Below, in pieces: positions 1-6,971 of a stretch of 14,023 bases of DNA. This DNA comes from Blastocatellia bacterium (GTDB taxonomy: Bacteria; Acidobacteriota; Blastocatellia; Pyrinomonadales; Pyrinomonadaceae). How positions within the stretch are numbered: position 1 is the first letter of the stretch; the number at the start of each line of letters is the position of its first letter. The DNA is taken from the NCBI GenBank assembly GCA_003487805.1, contig DNNE01000006.1:24259-38281 (forward strand), written 5' to 3'. Both the position numbers and the translations under genes were made by a program. The notes under the pieces are model-generated. The model was not told the DNA's origin and searched no databases. It saw only the letters and a program-made list of their open reading frames with translations.

Positions 1-170
1 TCGACGTAGCGGCGCTGGCCTTCCGCGTAAACAGTATCGAACGCCAGCGAGGATTTACCGGACCCGCTGACGCCGGTTACCACCGTCATTTGATTTATGG
101 GGATCGAGAACGAGATGTTCTTGAGGTTGTTGACGCGAGCGCCCCGTACTTCGATAGCTTCCTGGGTCAT
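1..170 (-). CDS. uvrA: Excinuclease ABC subunit UvrA, N-terminal fragment (cut by window edge)
   Basis: UvrA is the ATP-dependent damage-recognition subunit of nucleotide excision repair and acts with UvrB and UvrC in the cytoplasm. Only the first 56 codons are present; the gene runs off the left edge. The reading begins MTQEAIEVRGARVNNLKNIS and contains a Walker A P-loop, GVSGSGKS, at residues 33-40, followed by SLAFDT and AEGQRRYV. These are standard UvrA landmarks at the expected distance from the N-terminus, so the ATG at 168-170 fits the family start. No strong Shine-Dalgarno is visible before it. The upstream 386 bp to the divergent gene hold a dispersed inverted repeat. The family call is seen directly from motifs; the rest of the protein is inferred. 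Confidence 0.93.
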   Translation of the reverse strand, partial: MTQEAIEVRGARVNNLKNISFSIPINQMTVVTGVSGSGKSSLAFDTVYAEGQRRYV

Positions 171-309
171 TGCCTGGTTCGCCGCGGGCCGCACAGTCGA
201 AAAATCCGCGTGCCTCGCAAACCACACATCTTAGCGCGAACAACGGACAAAGCGAAGTTGGCCGGAAAGACTCCCAATAACCCAATTTTGGAAGAATCGC
301 GTTCTGAGA

Positions 310-429
310 GCTGGGAGCGCGGACGTCCGCGTCCGCACCACAGCGAAAGGCGCGAAAGTACTTCTCAAAGTCCTGATAATTGTCTTCGCGCTACGCGTCA
401 ATGCGGACGAGGACGTCCGCGCTCCCAGC
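310..429. repeat. Long inverted repeat in the gap between uvrA and the TonB-domain gene
   Basis: The arms are 310-337 and 402-429, with 27 of 28 bases complementary and a 64-base spacer. Each arm contains a perfect 12-base palindrome, gcggacgtccgc (319-330 in the left arm). The remainder of the 171-556 gap shows no convincing gene; the open frames here have no recognisable protein. The unit looks like a GC-rich dispersed intergenic repeat (REP/BIME-like), judged by its palindromic build. Whether it recurs in the genome cannot be seen from this window. Confidence 0.75.
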
Positions 430-485
430 ATGGATATAGCGCGGACCCGTGGCAACAGTCGTCCCTTTTCTTTCATCTGAAAAGA

Positions 486-512
486 TTGTTAACTTGTTTC
501 TGCTGCTATAAT
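486..512 (+). promoter_or_regulatory. Candidate sigma-70 promoter for the TonB-domain gene
   Basis: A perfect -10 hexamer TATAAT lies at 507-512. The best -35 is TTGTTA at 486-491 (4 of 6), with a short 15-bp spacer. Transcription would begin near 519, giving a leader of about 38 nt to the ATG at 557. This also argues against an in-frame start at 515. The -10 is convincing, the -35 weak. Confidence 0.45.
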
Positions 513-556
513 TCTTGAATTCGATTACGCCTCTTGCCTCGTGGAAGGACTTGGAA

Positions 557-1765
557 ATGACGCCGATTACCAGGAAATCACTTCAGATCGCGCTTTGCGC
601 GGCAGTACTGTTGTTGACCGCAAACTTAACCCTCGCCCAGCAAACCACCGCCGATGCGAAGGCGCCGACGACGGCCGGCTCAGCCAATCTGACCCAGGCC
701 CAGATCGACAACATTATTCGCCGGTTCACCGCCAAGGAAACTGAGTTTCGCAACGCGCTCAACCAATACTTCTTCAAGCGCGATGCGTTGATTCAGGAGA
801 TTGGCATGGGTGGCCAGGTGGTTGGCGAATATCACCGCGTGTCCGACTTCACCTTCGACGACAAAGGCAATCGTTACGAAAAGATCAACTTCTTTCCGAT
901 GCCGAGCCTGCAAGGCGCAACGATGACCAACGAAGATCTGGAAGACCTGGGAGGCGTCAATCCGTTTGCGCTCGAAGGGGCCAAAGCCGCTCTTTATAAT
1001 TTTAAGTACGTCGGCAAGGAACGGATTGATGAACTCGATCTTTACGTGTTCGATGTCGGGCCAAAAGTGATGCCCGATCCGAAATCAAAAGACCGCGTGT
1101 TCGTCGGACGCATCTGGGTCGACGATCACGACTTGCAGATCGTGAAAGCGAAAGGAAAAGCCGGCCCGGAAACGAAGAAAAACAAATTTCCCACCGTCGA
1201 AACCTATCGCGAACAGATCGACGGCAAGTTCTGGTTTCCCACGTACGTGTATGCAGATGATGATCTCGTCTTCGACAATGGCACCGATTTTCGTATCCGC
1301 ATGCGCGTGAAATACACGGACTTCAAGGTCGGTCGCGGCACAGTCACGATCACCGAAGTCGGCGACGCTCCGGAGCAGGTAAAGCCCGATACCCAGCCCC
1401 AATCGAAGCCAGAGACACAGCCGACTTCACCGAAAGCCCCAACACCAGCGAACACCCAAAGTTCGTCTGAAGAAAAAGCGCCGGCCGAAGGTGGATTTCT
1501 CAATGGCAAAGCAATCGATTTGCCGAAGGCCGTGTATCCGGATGAAGCACGGAAGAGTCACGCAGCCGGAACCGTTCAGGTTCAGGTTCTGGTAGATGAA
1601 ACCGGCAAAGTAGTTTCAGCTCAGGCGAGTTTTGGACCGGAAGCTTTGCGAGCGGCGGCGGAAAAAGCCGCGATGGGCGCGCGATTCAAGCCGATGATTG
1701 TCGACGGCGCTGCGGTCAAAGTTTCAGGGATACTTACGTACGATTTTGTGGAGCCGAAGCCGTAG
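557..1765 (+). CDS. Secreted protein with LolA-like region and TonB C-terminal domain
   Basis: Predicted protein of 402 aa. The start at 557 was chosen because GGAAGGA (543-549) lies 7 nt upstream and a signal sequence follows at once: KSLQIALCAAVLLLTANL, with likely cleavage after about residue 27. Residues about 45-270 form a beta-rich region (VGRIWVDDHDLQIVKAKG, then ETYREQIDGKFWFPTY) that resembles the outer-membrane lipoprotein-sorting (LolA/LolB-like) fold common in secreted acidobacterial proteins; that resemblance is inferred. A Pro/Thr/Gln/Lys-rich linker spans about 272-312. The C-terminus (about 318-398) is a TonB C-terminal domain: YPDEARKSHAAGTVQVQVLV, then DETGKV and ARFKP. Classical TonB carries energy to outer-membrane receptors from a membrane anchor; here the only hydrophobic segment looks like a cleavable signal, so energy transduction is doubtful. 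The 3' end overlaps the convergent acyltransferase gene by 32 bp. Exact role unknown. Confidence 0.85.
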   Translation: MTPITRKSLQIALCAAVLLLTANLTLAQQTTADAKAPTTAGSANLTQAQIDNIIRRFTAKETEFRNALNQYFFKRDALIQEIGMGGQVVGEYHRVSDFTFDDKGNRYEKINFFPMPSLQGATMTNEDLEDLGGVNPFALEGAKAALYNFKYVGKERIDELDLYVFDVGPKVMPDPKSKDRVFVGRIWVDDHDLQIVKAKGKAGPETKKNKFPTVETYREQIDGKFWFPTYVYADDDLVFDNGTDFRIRMRVKYTDFKVGRGTVTITEVGDAPEQVKPDTQPQSKPETQPTSPKAPTPANTQSSSEEKAPAEGGFLNGKAIDLPKAVYPDEARKSHAAGTVQVQVLVDETGKVVSAQASFGPEALRAAAEKAAMGARFKPMIVDGAAVKVSGILTYDFVEPKP

Positions 1766-2552
1766 TTGTCGCGCGACGGACTGAGAGCTTTTCGATGCCC
1801 AACTCGTGCATGATGGAATTTTGAACCTGTTGCACGAGCGCATCCAGATCGTCGTCGCTCTTGACCCATGAAGTGTCCACGGGCGGCATCATCACCATGT
1901 TGATGGTGCCCGGCCAGGCCTCGCCGGTTCCCTTCCCCATCAGGACATCTGAATTCTTCAAAGCAATAGGAACTATCGGCACGCCTGCTTGCACCGCCAT
2001 GTGAAACGCGCCCTTTTTGAATGGCAGCATTTCTCCAGGTTGCGCACGCGTACCTTCCGGACAGACCCCAAATGAAATTCCTGATCGCAAACGCTCAGTA
2101 GCGATTTTTAATGATTCAACCGCCCGGTCACGATTCGATCGATCGATCGCAATCACGTTGACGTAACCCATGCCAACTCCGAGAATCGGCGCCTTCAACA
2201 GCTCCTTCTTGGCAACCATCCCCATGCGGTGACCCGTATAAGCAAACAACGGCGCAGCATCGAGGTACGAGAAATGGTTGGCGACAAAAACGTAAGCTTG
2301 ATTTGGTTCGAGAAGCTCACGGCCTGTGACGTTTACTTTCACCCCGGTCAGGCGCAGCCAATTGCGCGCGCCCCAGTTGGCCCACCAGTAAATCCAATTC
2401 TGCCGCTTGCAGAGAATCCCGAGCAGCAACACCGGCGGCGCAAAGATTAATAGTAGCGCGCCAGCCACAAACCACGACCACGCGAACAGCAGGACGCCGA
2501 CAATGTGTGGACCACGTCTTGTGCTAGACTTCGCGGCGCTTTGATCAGACAT
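1734..2552 (-). CDS. plsC: 1-acyl-sn-glycerol-3-phosphate acyltransferase (PlsC family)
   Basis: This enzyme would transfer an acyl chain to lysophosphatidic acid, making phosphatidic acid at the inner membrane for phospholipid synthesis. The 272-aa product has an N-terminal hydrophobic segment (about residues 16-48) and the family blocks in order: NHFSYLD at 92-98 (NHxxxxD, catalytic His93 and Asp98), then CPEGTR at 164-169 (substrate phosphate-binding PEGTR), then GVPIVPIALKNS at 190-201. Length is slightly above the usual 240-260 aa. The frame stays open upstream to an ATG at 2597, but those 15 extra codons are mostly a dispersed repeat (reading NPPATAGGTD), so the ATG at 2550-2552 is preferred. 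No clear Shine-Dalgarno precedes either. It is divergent from the M14 peptidase gene and convergent, with a 32-bp overlap, with the TonB-domain gene. The family call is firm; lyso-lipid specificity is inferred. Confidence 0.9.
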   Translation of the reverse strand: MSDQSAAKSSTRRGPHIVGVLLFAWSWFVAGALLLIFAPPVLLLGILCKRQNWIYWWANWGARNWLRLTGVKVNVTGRELLEPNQAYVFVANHFSYLDAAPLFAYTGHRMGMVAKKELLKAPILGVGMGYVNVIAIDRSNRDRAVESLKIATERLRSGISFGVCPEGTRAQPGEMLPFKKGAFHMAVQAGVPIVPIALKNSDVLMGKGTGEAWPGTINMVMMPPVDTSWVKSDDDLDALVQQVQNSIMHELGIEKLSVRRATTTASAPQNRT

Positions 2553-2563
2553 CTTCGGATCGA

Positions 2564-2595
2564 GGTCAGTACCGCCGGCGGTAGCGGGCGGGTTC
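2564..2595. repeat. Palindromic dispersed-type repeat between plsC and the M14 peptidase gene
   Basis: The segment contains a perfect 14-base palindrome, taccgccggcggta (2570-2583), followed by gcgggcgg. It fills much of the 82-bp divergent gap. Read on the minus strand in the plsC frame it encodes NPPATAGGTD, a peptide typical of a mis-translated GC-rich repeat. Genome-wide recurrence is inferred, not visible here. Confidence 0.6.
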
Positions 2596-2634
2596 ATTCT
2601 CTTCGTGGTTCGAAATCTGGTGGAGGAAGCCCGA

Positions 2635-5133
2635 ATGTATCGGTCTAACTATAACTATCTCGCGCCTACGGCGCTCGTGATTCTCGTGTTATCGACGGTG
2701 CTGACTTTTTCCAGCCCGGCGCGTGCCCAACGAAGGGTCTCGCAAGCAACTCCCAGCTCAATTCCTTCACCGCGATCAGTCTTTGGTTTCAATCCCGGCG
2801 ACGATCGAACCATCGCTGATTGGAAACAGATCACCGATTACTTATCGCGGCTCGATAAAGCCAGCGATCGCGTGCAAGTCGAAACCATCGGCACGTCGAC
2901 TCTCGGTCGCACGATGGTTGCCGCCTTCATCAGCGCGCCCGAGAATATACGCAATCTGGACAAGTACAAAGCCATCCAGGCGCGACTCGCCGATCCGCGT
3001 AAAGTCACGACTGATGCCGAGCGTGATCAGTTGATCCGCGACGGGAAAACAGTCGTGGTCATCTCATGTTCGATTCATTCAACTGAGATTGTCGCTTCGC
3101 AGATGGCGCCGCAACTCGCATACAACCTGGCCACCGCGAATGATGCAGACACGCTATCGATCCTGCGCAATACGATTCTGATTCTGGTCCCTTCGCCAAA
3201 CCCTGATGGCGTCGACATCGTGGCTGATTGGTATCGCAAGACCCTCGGCACTCCGAATGAAGGTCGCGAGCCGCCTGAGCTTTACCACCACTACGCTGGT
3301 CACGACGACAATCGCGACTGGTTCATGCTTGATCTGAAAGAGACGCGCAACATCACCCGTTTGTTTTGGAAAGAATGGTTTCCCGAAATTGTTTACGACA
3401 TACATCAACAGGGATCGAATGGCTCGAGGTTTTTCGTCCCGCCTTTTTATGATCCGGCGAATCCGCACATCGCGGCGTTATTGCTGCGACAGGTCGGCCT
3501 TATCGGTCACAAGATAGCGGCGGACGTGACCGCTGCCGGCTTCAAAGGGATCCTCACGAACGCGCTTTACGATACGTGGTGGCATGGCGGCTTTCGCACC
3601 GCGCCTTACTTTCACAATTCGATCGGCATTCTTACGGAAGCATCAAGCGCGCGCATCATGACCCCAGGCAACGTAACGCGCGAACAGTTGGCCCGCTCGA
3701 GCACGCGCGGCATGGCCAGCGCGATTGAAGCGACCACAAATTTTCCCAACCCCTGGCCCGGCGGCGCGTGGCATCCGCGCGACATCATGCAGATGGAATT
3801 GATCGCGTGTCACTCGATTCTGTCGCTGGCGTCGAACTATCGCAGCGATTACTTGCGAAACTTTTATGAATTAGGAAAAGCAAACCTCGCGTCATCATCA
3901 AGCGCGGAGCCGATCGCGTATTTGATTCCGGCGGGGCAGGGCCGCGACGAGAATGTCGCGAAGATGATCGGAACGCTGGTCGAGCAGGGCGTGGAAGTTT
4001 ATCGCCTCGATCATGAATTGCACGGCATCACCGGCGCACAAAATCTAACGACGGTGACAAACGAGCGAGGCGCGAAGGTCAAACAGATTGTGACCGCGCT
4101 ACCCCAGATGGCGGCGAACACTGAAATTCCCGCCGGAAGTTACATCATCTTTCTGAATCAACCTTACCGGCAGAACGTGCTCGCGCTCTTCGAGCCGCAA
4201 GTCTATCCCGATCGCACGACGGCGACCGGTGAAGCTGAGCGACCATACGATGTCGCAGGATGGACGCTTCCCATGTCTATGGGAGTGGACGCGCCGGCCG
4301 TGATGTCCGTTCGCGAAGCCGCTAATGAAAGAAAGTTGACGCTGATCAAATCTGAAAATGATGTGCGGCGCGATCTCGCGTTACAGCTATGGGCCAATGA
4401 CAAGTCGCCAATTCCAAATCCGATCAAAGCAGGTGTCCGCGTCGGCATCTATCAAAACTCGCGCGCGGGAAACATGGACGAAGGTTGGACGCGCTATGTG
4501 TTCGATACTTTCAATGTCCCTTACAAGTCGTTCAACGAAGCGAGTGTCAACAACGCCAATCCGCGCGCAACTTACGATGTGATCGTTTTGCCATCTGAAC
4601 AGAGTCGCGCCAATCCTGACAGCGACACTCCCGGAGAGACTGCGCGTGGGATCAGCGACAAAGGCTATGCGAACCTCTCGAAGTTCGTTGAAGATGGCGG
4701 AACGCTGATTTGCTTTGACGGTTCATGTGCAGCCGTGATCCGCCAGATGAAACTTCCTCTGCGTAATGTGTTGGCCGGTGTGCGGTCATCAGATTTCTAT
4801 TGTCCCGGATCGGTCCTGCGGCTCAACGTGGACACTGCAAATCCGATCGCTCGGACTATGTCGAAAGACACCGATGCTTATTTCATCAGCAGCTCAGCTT
4901 TCGAAGCAACCGACAACAAGGTTCAAGTCGTCGCTCGTTATGCTAAAGACGACGTGCTCAGGTCCGGCTGGCTCCGTGGCGAAGACAAGATTAAAGACAA
5001 GATTGCGCTGGCCGAAATGACGATGGGGAAAGGCCGCATAGTGCTCTTTGCCTTTCGACCACAGCATCGCGGCCAGACATGGGGCACGTTTCCCTTTATT
5101 TGGAACGCCATCAATCTGAGTACGGGGCAATAG
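2635..5133 (+). CDS. Secreted M14-family zinc carboxypeptidase with C-terminal amidotransferase-like domain
   Basis: A large exported metallopeptidase of 832 aa. Start at 2635: GGAGGAAG (2622-2629) lies 5 nt upstream and the signal peptide follows (hydrophobic PTALVILVLSTVLTF, likely cleaved after ARA at about residue 31). A GTG at 2605 is also in frame but has no such support. The M14 domain spans about 55-360. Zinc ligands are visible as HSTE (His148, Glu151) and His257 in YDIHQQG, the proposed catalytic base is Glu335 in GILTEASS, and NPDG stands at 189-192. Residues about 600-825 resemble a class I glutamine amidotransferase-like fold (GVRVGIYQNS, YDVIVLPSEQ, FVEDGGTLICFDGS), a module often appended to such acidobacterial peptidases; no catalytic role is claimed for it. 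Likely periplasmic or secreted digestion of peptides. It stands alone, with a 360-bp gap after it. Confidence 0.9.
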   Translation: MYRSNYNYLAPTALVILVLSTVLTFSSPARAQRRVSQATPSSIPSPRSVFGFNPGDDRTIADWKQITDYLSRLDKASDRVQVETIGTSTLGRTMVAAFISAPENIRNLDKYKAIQARLADPRKVTTDAERDQLIRDGKTVVVISCSIHSTEIVASQMAPQLAYNLATANDADTLSILRNTILILVPSPNPDGVDIVADWYRKTLGTPNEGREPPELYHHYAGHDDNRDWFMLDLKETRNITRLFWKEWFPEIVYDIHQQGSNGSRFFVPPFYDPANPHIAALLLRQVGLIGHKIAADVTAAGFKGILTNALYDTWWHGGFRTAPYFHNSIGILTEASSARIMTPGNVTREQLARSSTRGMASAIEATTNFPNPWPGGAWHPRDIMQMELIACHSILSLASNYRSDYLRNFYELGKANLASSSSAEPIAYLIPAGQGRDENVAKMIGTLVEQGVEVYRLDHELHGITGAQNLTTVTNERGAKVKQIVTALPQMAANTEIPAGSYIIFLNQPYRQNVLALFEPQVYPDRTTATGEAERPYDVAGWTLPMSMGVDAPAVMSVREAANERKLTLIKSENDVRRDLALQLWANDKSPIPNPIKAGVRVGIYQNSRAGNMDEGWTRYVFDTFNVPYKSFNEASVNNANPRATYDVIVLPSEQSRANPDSDTPGETARGISDKGYANLSKFVEDGGTLICFDGSCAAVIRQMKLPLRNVLAGVRSSDFYCPGSVLRLNVDTANPIARTMSKDTDAYFISSSAFEATDNKVQVVARYAKDDVLRSGWLRGEDKIKDKIALAEMTMGKGRIVLFAFRPQHRGQTWGTFPFIWNAINLSTGQ

Positions 5134-5493
5134 ACTGGTAACCGTCCCGGTTGCTTCCTGGGTATGCACGCAAGCGAGGACGCTTGCGCTCCAGTCATTG
5201 TGCTCTCCTCAGATGAGGCGATTATCCCATAGGTCTCAGGCTTGCTCCCGCTGAACGCGGGTGTTATCTTCTCCTGGTCAGTTTCGGCTTTCTCTCCCCA
5301 ATTTATCTCTCTCCGAACCGATCGATCAGCTACAGATGCGTCTCCGTCCAGTTCTATCGGACCGTCGGCAAGTTAACTGCTTGCGCTGCAACTGCGCATG
5401 CATTGACGCGCATCAAACCGCGGCAGGCCAGGAAGTCTCTTCCTTACCACGCGCAGATTCGCCGGCACTTGTCTCCCGAATAGGAGTTACACC
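5134..5493. other. Non-coding gap between the M14 peptidase and VWA genes
   Basis: The only structured element seen is the hairpin repeat at 5166-5197. A GTG-initiated frame on the plus strand (5261-5497) has no recognisable domain and ends overlapping the VWA start codon; it is treated as chance. No clear promoter pair or terminator with a T-tract was found. Confidence 0.6.
5166..5197. repeat. Short hairpin repeat, gcaagcg-type
   Basis: The arms gcaagcg (5170-5176) and cgcttgc (5181-5187) flank an agga loop and are followed by gctccagtc. It sits 33 bp after the M14 peptidase stop. It lacks a T-tract, so it is more like a dispersed repeat than a rho-independent terminator, although it could stabilise the 3' end of the transcript. 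Confidence 0.5.
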
Positions 5494-6912
5494 ATGAAGA
5501 AGTTCACTGCCCTCTCGCTTGTTTTCCTGCTAACTGTTTTGGCTGTGCAAACCGCCAATTCTCAGTCGCGCCCGCGTCGCGTTAACGCCGCGCCGTCAAC
5601 CGAGCAGCAGCCTCAGCCGAGCCAATCGCAATCTTCGCCGCAGCAGCAGACTGATTCTTCTGAAGCAACGCGTCCGACGCGGCCACCGGTGCTCGGCGGA
5701 GCGACCCGCGATTCAAATGAACAAAAACCCACGGCGCCGCAGAAGGATGCCGGCCCCGAAGAAGTTGGCGAAGGCGATGTGGTGAAGGTCGAAACGACTC
5801 TTATCAGCATCCCTGTCAGCGTCATGGATCGCGACGGAAAATATATTCCGAACCTGACGAAGGATGACTTTCACGTTTGGGAAGATGGTGTGGAACAAAA
5901 GGTCGCGTATTTTGCTTCGACGGAAAAACCTTTCATGGTGGCCCTGGTCATCGATACCAGCGCGTCCACCCGTTACAAGATCGAAGAGATTCAGGATGCG
6001 GCGATCGCTTTCGTCAACCAATTGCGACCGGATGACAAAGTGATGGTCGTTTCATTTGACGATAAGATTCGCGTCCTGGCCCAACCAACCAGTGATCGAT
6101 CGGTGCTCCGTAACGCGATTCTCGAAACCAGAATCGGTTCCGGCACTCGGCTCTACGACGCCATGGATCAAGTCATTAACAAGGAGCTTAGTCGGATTGA
6201 TGGACGCAAGGCGATTGTGCTGTTTACCGACGGCGTCGATACGACCAGTAAGCATGCGCGTTCCGAGGACAACATTCGCGACGCCGAAGAATCGGGCGAC
6301 CTGATCTATCCGGTCGAGTACGACACGTCGGGTGACATGGGTGTCTTTGGCGGCGGCGGTTCGCGCCGAGGCGGTGGGAGAAATTATCCCAACGGCGGCG
6401 GCGGCGGCGGCGGTAACAATCGGAACGGCAATGGTGGCGGTGGTGGCATTTTCGATATTCTCGGCGCCATTCTTAACGGTGGTGGCAGCTATCCGAGCGG
6501 TGGCGGTTATCCCGGCGGCGGCGGTCAGCGCAACGGACGCGGAGGCTGGCCTGGTCGCGGGGGCGGAGGCAACTCTGGCGGCGAATATCAAATAGCGGAT
6601 CAGTACCTGCATGATCTCGCACGCGTGAGCGGCGCTCGACTCTACGACGCCGAACAACAGAACCTGAGCGTTGCTTTTCAATCGGTAGCCGAAGAGCTGC
6701 GGCGGCAATACAGTCTTGGCTATTATCCGAGAAAGGCGCCGCAAGCCGGCGAGCGTCGCAATATCAAAGTGCGGGTGAATCAACCTGAGTTGGTGGTCCG
6801 AACGCGCGACAGCTATGTATTCCAACCGGGAGCGAATGCCAGCGCGCAGAGTAATACGCAGCCTGTTAATAAACCGCCTGTTCTGAAAAAGGATTTCTCA
6901 GCGACTTTCTAG
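5494..6912 (+). CDS. Secreted VWA-domain protein (acidobacterial VWFA-related type) with glycine-rich insert
   Basis: Predicted protein of 472 aa, exported by a signal peptide (MKKFTALSLVFLLTVLAVQT, likely cleaved after NSQ). TAGGAG at 5481-5486 lies 7 nt before the ATG. Residues about 35-95 are a Gln/Ser/Pro-rich linker. A strand-rich segment (VVKVETTLISIPVSVMDRDG, then LTKDDFHVWEDGVEQ) precedes the VWA domain at about 147-405. The MIDAS metal site is complete: DTSAS (Asp154, Ser156, Ser158), Thr218 in GSGTRLYDA, and Asp246 in LFTDG. Residues about 283-364 (roughly 6340-6585) are very glycine-rich and sit between a predicted beta strand (LIYPVEYDT) and the following helix, so they would form a long surface loop. 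The end, LRRQYSLGYYP, then a strand block, matches the acidobacterial VWFA-related family. Probable role is metal-dependent protein binding in the periplasm or at the surface; the ligand is unknown. A second family member lies at 11045-12172. Confidence 0.9.
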   Translation: MKKFTALSLVFLLTVLAVQTANSQSRPRRVNAAPSTEQQPQPSQSQSSPQQQTDSSEATRPTRPPVLGGATRDSNEQKPTAPQKDAGPEEVGEGDVVKVETTLISIPVSVMDRDGKYIPNLTKDDFHVWEDGVEQKVAYFASTEKPFMVALVIDTSASTRYKIEEIQDAAIAFVNQLRPDDKVMVVSFDDKIRVLAQPTSDRSVLRNAILETRIGSGTRLYDAMDQVINKELSRIDGRKAIVLFTDGVDTTSKHARSEDNIRDAEESGDLIYPVEYDTSGDMGVFGGGGSRRGGGRNYPNGGGGGGGNNRNGNGGGGGIFDILGAILNGGGSYPSGGGYPGGGGQRNGRGGWPGRGGGGNSGGEYQIADQYLHDLARVSGARLYDAEQQNLSVAFQSVAEELRRQYSLGYYPRKAPQAGERRNIKVRVNQPELVVRTRDSYVFQPGANASAQSNTQPVNKPPVLKKDFSATF

Positions 6913-6920
6913 CGAGCTTT

Positions 6921-6968
6921 CTCTGTGACCTCTGTGGTGAAATTAATCTAACCACAGACGTCACGGAG
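6921..6968. terminator. Inverted repeat between convergent VWA and glgC genes, possible bidirectional terminator
   Basis: The arms 6921-6938 and 6951-6968 pair at 16 of 18 positions around a 12-base AT-rich loop. It occupies the 59-bp space between two converging stop codons, where a terminator for both genes is expected. There is no long T-tract on either side, so termination is inferred from position and stem alone. It could equally be a dispersed repeat (ctctgtgacctctgtggt type). Confidence 0.5.
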
Positions 6969-6971
6969 GAT

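Noticed and set aside
90..518. Plus-strand open frame of 142 codons across the uvrA 5' end and the following gap
   Set aside because: It is antisense to the UvrA N-terminus and runs through the inverted repeat; the Arg/Ser/Pro-rich product shows no fold or family.
5261..5497. GTG-initiated 78-codon plus-strand frame before the first VWA gene
   Set aside because: No recognisable domain and no supported start. The overlap of its stop with the VWA ATG was considered as translational coupling, but the VWA gene has its own good Shine-Dalgarno.
6052..6825. Long minus-strand open frame of 257 codons opposite the first VWA gene
   Set aside because: It is antisense to a clear VWA domain, and its Ala/Thr-rich middle is just the complement of the glycine-rich codons. 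No domain, no ribosome-binding site.
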